DNA of 38,757 nucleotides, taken from NCBI GenBank assembly GCA_002438845.1, contig DJRG01000033.1, positions 1-38,757 of the forward strand, written 5' to 3'. Of the stretch, positions 33,355 to 38,757 are shown one piece after another. This DNA comes from Bacteroidales bacterium UBA6366 (lineage in GTDB: Bacteria; Bacteroidota; Bacteroidia; Bacteroidales; UBA932). The notes beneath the pieces are model-generated. The model saw only the letters and a list, made by a program, of their open reading frames with translations. It was not told where the DNA came from and did no database searches. Both the position numbers and the translations under genes were made by a program. Numbering within the stretch: position 1 is the stretch's first letter; each line of letters opens with the position of its first letter.

Positions 33355-34404
33355 ATGAAGAATATGTTTATCAGCGGAATATTGGCGGCCGGGATGCTGG
33401 CCGCCGCAGGGTGCGCTGAAGTGAATCCGGAATACACTGCTCCGAAAAATCAAGAAATTCCGACCGTTGACAGGACGGCGTTCGCCAAGGGTGCGGATAT
33501 AAGTTGGTGCACCGAGATGGAAAGCAAGGGCATAAAGTTCTACAATGCCGATGGGGAGGAAACCGAATGTACCGAACTTATGAGGCAGATTGGTATGAAC
33601 TCGATACGTCTGCGCGTCTGGGTGAACCCTGTAGAGGGCTGGAACGGCAAGGGAGACGTCATCGCGAAGGCTCTGCGGGCGCAGAAGCTCGGGATGAGGC
33701 TGATGATTGACTTCCACTATAGCGACACGTGGGCGGACCCTGGTAATCAGACAGTCCCGGCAGCGTGGAGCGGCTATGGAATCGAGGAAATGAAGAAGGC
33801 TTTGGCTGAGCACACCGCGGACGTGCTTTCGGGGCTGAAAGACTGCGGAGTGGATGTGGAATGGGTGCAGGTCGGCAACGAGACCACTGACGGAATGCTC
33901 TGGGAACTCGGTCGATGCACGACCAACCCTCAGAACTATGCGGCACTCACAAATGCTGGCTACGATGCCGTGAAGTCCGTCTATCCGGAGGCCAAGGTCA
34001 TCGTCCACCTCGACGGCGGGCAGGACAACTGGAAATACCGCAGGATTTTCGGCGAACTGAAGAAATATGGCGGAAAGTATGACATGATAGGAATGTCGCT
34101 CTATCCGTCCTACGACACTTCCGGATGGCGGGGACCGACGAACTCGTGCATCGACAACATGAAGAAGGTTTCGGCGGAATACGGATGCAGGGTGATGATC
34201 TGCGAGGTCGGTATGCCGTGGAACGATGCGGAGACGGCAAAGGCGATGCTTTCCTATTTCATGACGGAAGCCAAGGGCACAGGAGTCTGCGATGGAGTCT
34301 TCTACTGGGAACCTGAGGCACCTGCCGGCTATAACGGAGGCTATCAGCTCGGAGCATTCGCGGACGGGAAACCGACTGTCGCCCTCGATGCCTTCAAGGA
34401 CTAA
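33355..34404 (+). CDS. GH53 endo-beta-1,4-galactanase, lipoprotein
   Basis: A 349-residue lipoprotein: LAAAGC with C20 lipidated. The sequence is GH53 over its whole length: FAKGADISWCTEMESKG, MNSIRLRVWVNP, LMIDFHYSDTWADPGNQ, and the catalytic acid/base E176 in VQVGNETTDGMLW and nucleophile E284 in MICEVGMPW. GH53 enzymes cut beta-1,4-galactan inside the chain, as found in pectin side chains and type I arabinogalactan. The lipid anchor suggests it works at the outer membrane, feeding oligosaccharides to SusC/D. It lies 80 bases after the SusE-like gene and 10 bases before the GH2 gene. Confidence 0.95.
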   Translation: MKNMFISGILAAGMLAAAGCAEVNPEYTAPKNQEIPTVDRTAFAKGADISWCTEMESKGIKFYNADGEETECTELMRQIGMNSIRLRVWVNPVEGWNGKGDVIAKALRAQKLGMRLMIDFHYSDTWADPGNQTVPAAWSGYGIEEMKKALAEHTADVLSGLKDCGVDVEWVQVGNETTDGMLWELGRCTTNPQNYAALTNAGYDAVKSVYPEAKVIVHLDGGQDNWKYRRIFGELKKYGGKYDMIGMSLYPSYDTSGWRGPTNSCIDNMKKVSAEYGCRVMICEVGMPWNDAETAKAMLSYFMTEAKGTGVCDGVFYWEPEAPAGYNGGYQLGAFADGKPTVALDAFKD

Positions 34405-34414
34405 GTTACTGGAT

Positions 34415-37018
34415 ATGCTCAAAAAGATTTTTATCGCGATGGCCGTCCTGACTGCGGCTCTTCCGCTCGTCGGACAGCCCTGCGGCGAGAAAGTATTGAA
34501 AGACTGGGAGTTCCGCCGCGACCATGACACCGTGGCGGTTTCCGGATGGGAAAAGATCCGCGTTCCGCACGATTGGGCCATCTATGGGCCGTTCGACAAG
34601 GCGAATGACTTGCAGAATGTGGCCGTGGTGCAGAACGGCGAAAAAACGGCGACCGAAAAGACCGGGCGCACGGGAGGACTGCCGTATATGGGCAAGGGCT
34701 GCTACAGGACGGAAATCATGGTCGACAACACGGACGGCCGATGCTTTGAACTAATATTTGACGGGGCGATGAGCGAGGCGCAGGTGTTCGTGAACGGGGA
34801 CAAGGTCTGCGAATGGCCCTATGGCTACAACGCCTTCCACTGCGATATAACCCAAAGTCTCCGCAAGGGCACGAACCGCATCATCGTCCTGCTCGAAAAC
34901 CGGCCGTTCTCCTCGCGCTGGTATCCGGGGGCGGGCCTCTACCGCAAGGTACGGCTCATTGAGGCCCCGCGTACGCATATTCCCGTATGGGGAATATCGG
35001 TGACTACTCCTCATGTGGAAAAGGAATATGCGGTAGTCAGCATATCCACGGAAATCGAGGGCGCGGAAGAGGGTGAGACATTTGATTTGGAGACTACCGT
35101 TCTCGACGAATGCGGAAACATCGCGGCTCGGCGGACCGACAGGCGAAGCGTATGCCACGGAGAAGCTGTGCGTCAGAATATCAGCATGGAAAACCCGAGG
35201 CTATGGTCGCCGGAACATCCCGTGCTCTACACTGTTCAGTTAAATGTTCTGAAGGAAGGGCAGGTCGTTGACAGCGGTTCGATGCGATTCGGGGTGCGCA
35301 CGGCAGAGTTCATCGCGGACAGGGGATTTTTCCTCAACGGGGAACGCAGAGTAATTCACGGGGTGTGTATGCACCACGACCTCGGGCCTCTCGGAGCGGC
35401 GGTGAACAGGTCGGCATTGCGCCATCAGCTTGAAATGCTCAAGGAAATGGGTTGCGATGCCATCCGGACCTCGCACAACATGCCGGCGGAGGACCTCGTG
35501 GAACTCTGCGACGAGATGGGACTTATGATGATGGCTGAAACTTTCGACGAGTGGGATGTCGCGAAATGTGAAAACGGCTACCACCGCTTCTTCGGGGAAT
35601 GGGCTGAAAGGGACATTGTGAACCTCGTGCGGCATTTCCGCAACAGCCCCTCAATAATCATGTGGAGCATAGGCAACGAGGTGCCGACACAGTGGACGGC
35701 GGAAGGCTATCTGACCGCCGCTCGGCTTCAGGACATCTGCCACAGGGAGGACCCGACGCGGGCGGTGACCTGCGGAATGGACCAGTTCGACGCGGTGGTG
35801 AACAACGGGTTCGCGGCACAGCTGGATGTGCCTGGATTCAACTACAAGCCGCGGCGGTTCGTGGAGGCCTATGGGAAACTTCCGCAGAACATCATACTAG
35901 GCAGCGAGACGGCTTCGACCGTAAGTTCGAGAGGGGTCTATCATCTGCCTTCACAGTACGGGGCGCGGGGAATTGATGCGCTCATCGGGGCGAACAAAAC
36001 AGACGAGGGACATCAGTCCTCATCCTACGACGTGGAGCACTGCTCGTGGTCGAACATTCCTGAGGTGGATTTCGCGGCCGACGAGGACTATCCGTGGATG
36101 CCGGGACAGTTTGTCTGGACAGGATTCGACTATCTCGGGGAACCATCACCGTACGACACTGACGCATGGCCTAACCACTCTTCTGTTTTCGGAATCATAG
36201 ACCTCGCGTCCATCCCAAAGGACCGCTTTTGGCTATACCGCAGCCAGTGGAGGAAAGATGTGCCGACCCTGCACCTGCTCCCGCACTGGACATGGCCGGG
36301 ACATGAGGGCGAGAACATCCCAGTGATGGCATATAGCTCGTTCGACAGGGCTGAACTGTTCGTGAACGGGGTGAGCCATGGTTTTGCGGATAAGTCTCCG
36401 GCAACGGGAGTTCCCGCCGACCCGACACGGCCGGCACCACTTGCTCCGGACTCAGAACTGCTGCGGCGTTTCAGGCTCGTCTGGCCGGATGTAGTCTATC
36501 AGCCGGGAGAGTTGAAAGTTGTGGCATACGGTGCTGACGGGCTCCCGGCGACGGAGCAGACCGTGCGCACCGCCGGAAAGCCATATGCGCTGAAACTCAC
36601 ACCTTACACTGGTCCCGGGTCCATCCGCGGCAATGAAGCGGCGACAGACAGGCTTTCCGGCAGTGGAGTCTTCACGGCCGTCGGCAAGGCAGCCGATAGC
36701 CGTGACGCACAGACTGTCGTCCTCAAGGCCGACGGCGAGGAGCTGTGCTATATCAACGTGAGCGTGGTCGATCGTGACGGCAATCCCGTACCTACGGACA
36801 GCCGGCTCGTGAAAGTGGATGTCGGGGGAGCCGGCTCGTTCGAGGCCATGGCAAACGGTGATCCGACTTGTCTTGAGCCCTTCCAGAAGCCGCAGATGCA
36901 TCTTTTCAGCGGACAGCTCACGGTGATTGTGCGTAGCGGGACGCAGGCCGGGGAGATTCCGGTCACAGTCTCCGCAAAGGGTCTGCGCAAGGCAAGCGTC
37001 ACGCTCCGCTGCGAGTAA
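34415..37018 (+). CDS. GH2 family beta-galactosidase
   Basis: An 867-residue glycosidase. I start it at 34415 (MLKKIFIAMAVLTAALPLVG), which gives a signal peptide and begins 10 bases after the GH53 stop; an earlier in-frame ATG at 34292 lies inside GH53. The GH2 sandwich domains (VPHDWAIYGPF; SSRWYPGAGLYRKVRL) precede the barrel, with acid/base E422 in WSIGNEVPTQW and nucleophile E498 in ILGSETAST. The C-terminal region has a DUF4982-like segment (FDRAELFVNGVS) and Ig-like domains. It should release galactose from the non-reducing end of galacto-oligosaccharides in the periplasm. Other GH2 specificities exist, but with GH53 beside it galactosidase is the best call. Confidence 0.92.
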   Translation: MLKKIFIAMAVLTAALPLVGQPCGEKVLKDWEFRRDHDTVAVSGWEKIRVPHDWAIYGPFDKANDLQNVAVVQNGEKTATEKTGRTGGLPYMGKGCYRTEIMVDNTDGRCFELIFDGAMSEAQVFVNGDKVCEWPYGYNAFHCDITQSLRKGTNRIIVLLENRPFSSRWYPGAGLYRKVRLIEAPRTHIPVWGISVTTPHVEKEYAVVSISTEIEGAEEGETFDLETTVLDECGNIAARRTDRRSVCHGEAVRQNISMENPRLWSPEHPVLYTVQLNVLKEGQVVDSGSMRFGVRTAEFIADRGFFLNGERRVIHGVCMHHDLGPLGAAVNRSALRHQLEMLKEMGCDAIRTSHNMPAEDLVELCDEMGLMMMAETFDEWDVAKCENGYHRFFGEWAERDIVNLVRHFRNSPSIIMWSIGNEVPTQWTAEGYLTAARLQDICHREDPTRAVTCGMDQFDAVVNNGFAAQLDVPGFNYKPRRFVEAYGKLPQNIILGSETASTVSSRGVYHLPSQYGARGIDALIGANKTDEGHQSSSYDVEHCSWSNIPEVDFAADEDYPWMPGQFVWTGFDYLGEPSPYDTDAWPNHSSVFGIIDLASIPKDRFWLYRSQWRKDVPTLHLLPHWTWPGHEGENIPVMAYSSFDRAELFVNGVSHGFADKSPATGVPADPTRPAPLAPDSELLRRFRLVWPDVVYQPGELKVVAYGADGLPATEQTVRTAGKPYALKLTPYTGPGSIRGNEAATDRLSGSGVFTAVGKAADSRDAQTVVLKADGEELCYINVSVVDRDGNPVPTDSRLVKVDVGGAGSFEAMANGDPTCLEPFQKPQMHLFSGQLTVIVRSGTQAGEIPVTVSAKGLRKASVTLRCE

Positions 37019-37084
37019 GACGGCGGTTTCAGCCGCTGCTCCGTGTCGTGAGTGAAACCGGACTTTTGACTCACCGAAAGCATT

Positions 37085-37114
37085 CAACCCCCTGCTTCGT
37101 TAGTGGGGGAGTTG
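37085..37114 (+). terminator. Probable terminator of the PUL operon
   Basis: CAACCCCC (37085-37092) pairs with GGGGG-a-GTTG (37105-37114), a GC-rich stem followed by TTGTTT. Two overlapping, mutually exclusive hairpins precede it at 37024-37060 and 37048-37074. Confidence 0.65.
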
Positions 37115-37245
37115 TTGTTTGCGCACGAGCTGAATGCCGGAGTTGTCTCGTGAGCGGAAAGGTGTGATTTGCGCAGAGTGTAACTGGGGGGAGTGTTGGA
37201 AATTTCTTGTAAATATTCAAAAATAAGTAAAATGTGCGACGGAAA

Positions 37246-37277
37246 TTTGGCCAACTGAAAAAAGAATCATACCTTTG
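37246..37277 (+). promoter_or_regulatory. Strong promoter of the citrate lyase operon
   Basis: TTTG at 37246-37249, exactly 20 bases, then TACCTTTG at 37270-37277: a perfect phylum-type promoter. Transcription should start near 37284, giving a leader of about 160 bases before citD. Confidence 0.88.
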
Positions 37278-37316
37278 ACGGAACAAGATGCGACCTGTCG
37301 CTGTGGTTATATATTT

Positions 37317-37332
37317 TTCGGAATATTCCGAA
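37317..37332. promoter_or_regulatory. Perfect 16-bp palindrome in the citD leader
   Basis: TTCGGAATATTCCGAA is fully self-complementary and lies about 33 bases after the predicted start of transcription, where a repressor or an mRNA hairpin could act. A smaller stem, CTCTG-atatt-CAGAG, follows at about 37400-37414. The 428-base gap from 37019 to 37446 holds these, the PUL terminator and the promoter, and no gene. Confidence 0.6.
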
Positions 37333-37446
37333 TATCGTGAAAGATTGTAGCCGCCATGGGTCTATTTTGTTTAAGATCGACACATAATTATTAACACGCC
37401 TCTGATATTCAGAGACACTGATGACTTTTTTATCGCACATTTCGCT

Positions 37447-37725
37447 ATGGAAGTAAAGAACGCTGTAGCCGGAACGCTGGAGTCAGGTGACATCATGATC
37501 CAGATCGCCCCGGCAGAGACGAAAGGTCTGCACATCGACCTCGACAGTTCTGTAGCCGCACAGTTTGGCAGGCAGATCCGCAAGGTCATTGAGGAGACGC
37601 TCACCGAATTTGGCCTTGAGGACGCCGATATCAAAGCGGTTGACAAGGGTGCCCGTGACTGCACGATCCGCGCAAGGGTGACCGCGGCCGCCGTCCGCGC
37701 CACAGGTAAGGATGTTTGGGCATAA
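37447..37725 (+). CDS. citD: Citrate lyase acyl carrier protein (gamma subunit)
   Basis: A 92-residue protein matching CitD: AVAGTLESGDIMIQIAP with S13 as the attachment site for the phosphoribosyl-dephospho-CoA arm, and later SSVAAQFGRQIRKVIEETL and DKGARDCTIRARV. CitD carries the acetyl/citryl group between the active sites of CitF and CitE, which together split citrate into acetate and oxaloacetate. It leads the operon; citE follows after 12 bases. The genes that build the prosthetic group (citG, citX, citC) are not in the window. Confidence 0.93.
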   Translation: MEVKNAVAGTLESGDIMIQIAPAETKGLHIDLDSSVAAQFGRQIRKVIEETLTEFGLEDADIKAVDKGARDCTIRARVTAAAVRATGKDVWA

Positions 37726-37737
37726 TCATCTACAGTT

Positions 37738-38631
37738 ATGGAAAGATTAAGAAGAACAATGATGTTCGTTCCGGGCAACAATCCCGGAATGATGCAGGAT
37801 GCCTTCATCTACGGGCCGGACTCGATCATGCTCGACCTGGAGGACTCTGTGACTATGGCCGAGAAAGACGCGGCCCGTCTGCTCGTCTACAACGCTCTTA
37901 AATCAATAGACTACGGTGACACCGAAATGGTTGTCCGCATCAATCCGCTCAGCACCCCTTACGGTCACAAGGACGTGGAGGCTGTCGTGAAGGCCGGCGT
38001 GCAGGTTATCCGCATGCCAAAGACCGAGACCGCAGATGAGGTCCGTGAGCTTGAGGCCGAGATCGAGAAGGTCGAGAAGGAGATCGGCTGTCTGGGAAGA
38101 ACCCGCATGATGGCCGCCATCGAAAGCGCTGAAGGAATCTGCAACGCCTTCGCCATCGCCAAGGCCTCCAAAAGGATGATGGGCATCGCCCTCGGAGCCG
38201 AGGACTACTGCGCCAACCTCAAGACCCAGCGCACCCCGGGCGGAGCCGAACTCCTCTATGCCCGCGAGACCATCGTGGTTGCCGCCAGGGCTGCCGGAAT
38301 CGATGCCCTTGACACGGTATATTCAAACCTCGATGACATGGAGACTTTCCGCAAGGAGGTCGAGCTCATCAAGACCCTCGGTTTCGACGGCAAGTCCATC
38401 ATCAACCCTCGTCAGATCCAGATCGTGAACGAGGTGTTCGCGCCGACCGAGAAGGCCATCGAGAAGGCCAAGAAGATTCTTGCTGCCATCAAGGAGGCCG
38501 AGAAACGCGGCTCAGGCGTCATCGCCGTGAATGGCAAGATGGTTGACCGTCCTGTCGTCATCAGGGCGCAGCGCACCATCGACCTTGCGATAGCTTCGGG
38601 CATATTAACAAAGGAGGAAGTTTATGAGTAA
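37738..38631 (+). CDS. citE: Citrate lyase beta subunit (citryl-ACP lyase)
   Basis: A 297-residue protein of the CitE family, which cleaves citryl-ACP to oxaloacetate and acetyl-ACP. Typical motifs are RRTMMFVPGNNP at the N-terminus, SIMLDLEDSV with metal-binding acidic residues, MVVRINPLSTPYG, MMAAIESAEGI, MGIALGAEDYCANL and GFDGKSIINPRQI. CitE-like proteins without a full complex can act on other acyl-CoAs, but the adjacent citD and the next gene support true citrate lyase. Its stop overlaps the next start by 8 bases (ATGAGTAA), so translation is probably coupled. Confidence 0.94.
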   Translation: MERLRRTMMFVPGNNPGMMQDAFIYGPDSIMLDLEDSVTMAEKDAARLLVYNALKSIDYGDTEMVVRINPLSTPYGHKDVEAVVKAGVQVIRMPKTETADEVRELEAEIEKVEKEIGCLGRTRMMAAIESAEGICNAFAIAKASKRMMGIALGAEDYCANLKTQRTPGGAELLYARETIVVAARAAGIDALDTVYSNLDDMETFRKEVELIKTLGFDGKSIINPRQIQIVNEVFAPTEKAIEKAKKILAAIKEAEKRGSGVIAVNGKMVDRPVVIRAQRTIDLAIASGILTKEEVYE

Positions 38632-38757
38632 TATAAAGGAAAGGGCGGCGCTTGTGGAAAAGGCGGCGGCCGCGATGGGAAAGAAGGTGTACTCAGGGGA
38701 GACTCCGAAGAACACCACATTCCGCAAGGATCTCCAGAAGGTTCAGTCAAAGGTGGT
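38624..38757 (+). CDS. citF: Probable citrate lyase alpha subunit, 3' truncated by window edge
   Basis: An open frame starts ATGAGTAATATAAAG inside the end of citE and runs to the window edge (44 codons: MSNIKERAALVEKAAAAMGK and on). Position after citD-citE with an overlapping start is where citF usually lies; CitF transfers the acyl carrier protein between acetate and citrate. The visible N-terminus is variable in the family, so the call rests mainly on gene order. A GGAGGAAG sequence 6 bases before the ATG is a good ribosome binding site. Confidence 0.6.
   Translation, partial: MSNIKERAALVEKAAAAMGKKVYSGETPKNTTFRKDLQKVQSKV

Noticed and set aside
34292..34414. An earlier start for the GH2 enzyme inside the GH53 gene
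   Set aside because: The extension lacks signal-peptide character, while the start at 34415 gives a clear signal peptide 10 bases after the GH53 stop.
33346..34581. A long open frame (411 codons) antisense to the GH53 gene
   Set aside because: GH53 is conserved over its full length with catalytic residues on the plus strand; the antisense frame has no family features.
1..38757. CRISPR arrays, tRNA or rRNA genes, insertion sequences and phage genes
   Set aside because: I looked for evenly spaced direct repeats, tRNA-like cloverleaf ends, transposase motifs and phage structural proteins and found none.

Overview
This window looks like a chromosomal segment of a Bacteroidota bacterium, most likely an uncultured or gut-type member of the Bacteroidales. 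Evidence is the repeated phylum-type promoter (TTTG about 20 bases before TANNTTTG), SusC/SusD outer-membrane glycan uptake genes, BACON and PEGA domains, Reg_prop/Y_Y_Y sensor architecture and lipoprotein signals of Bacteroidota style. Base composition looks moderately GC-rich by eye. I see no tRNA, rRNA, CRISPR array, insertion sequence or phage gene.

Layout. 1-1.5 kb: 3' end of a ComF-type phosphoribosyltransferase, a free-standing small RNA with its own promoter and terminator, and a hotdog thioesterase. 1.7-7.0 kb: a three-gene operon encoding a membrane TIR protein, a secreted BACON/PEGA protein and a membrane protein with two Rossmann (TrkA-N-like) domains and a C-terminal RyR domain. 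This is the best candidate for a poorly described system: TIR domains can make cyclic ADP-ribose-type signals from NAD+, and RyR-repeat domains have been proposed to sense nucleotide-derived signals. 7.0-16.2 kb: housekeeping and stress genes (fabG, ahcY, nhaA, mutS, a GNAT acetyltransferase, an AlkZ-like winged-helix protein, a DUF1963 protein). 16.2-23.5 kb: a minus-strand run (GH97, secreted endonuclease/exonuclease/phosphatase-fold protein, PP2C phosphatase) divergent from a GH109-type glycosidase and a sialidase-fold lipoprotein, then a GyrI-like ligand-binding protein. 23.7-37.0 kb: a polysaccharide utilisation locus with a kinase-less hybrid-type membrane AraC regulator divergent from SusC, SusD, a SusE-like lipoprotein, a GH53 endo-beta-1,4-galactanase and a GH2 beta-galactosidase. 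The enzyme pair predicts beta-1,4-galactan (pectic galactan or arabinogalactan I) as substrate. 37.2 kb to the end: citrate lyase genes citD, citE and the start of a probable citF, behind a clear promoter and a long leader.

How they fit together. The PUL is self-contained: sensor, importer, surface binding protein, endo-acting and exo-acting enzymes, with TTGTCCG repeats between sensor and SusC that are good candidates for the regulator's sites. GH97, GH109 and the sialidase-fold gene suggest host or plant glycan foraging next to it. The TIR operon stands alone behind its own terminator and promoter and ends tail-to-tail against fabG. Codon use and short-motif content differ between the PUL and the flanking housekeeping genes, which suggests the PUL has a different recent history.
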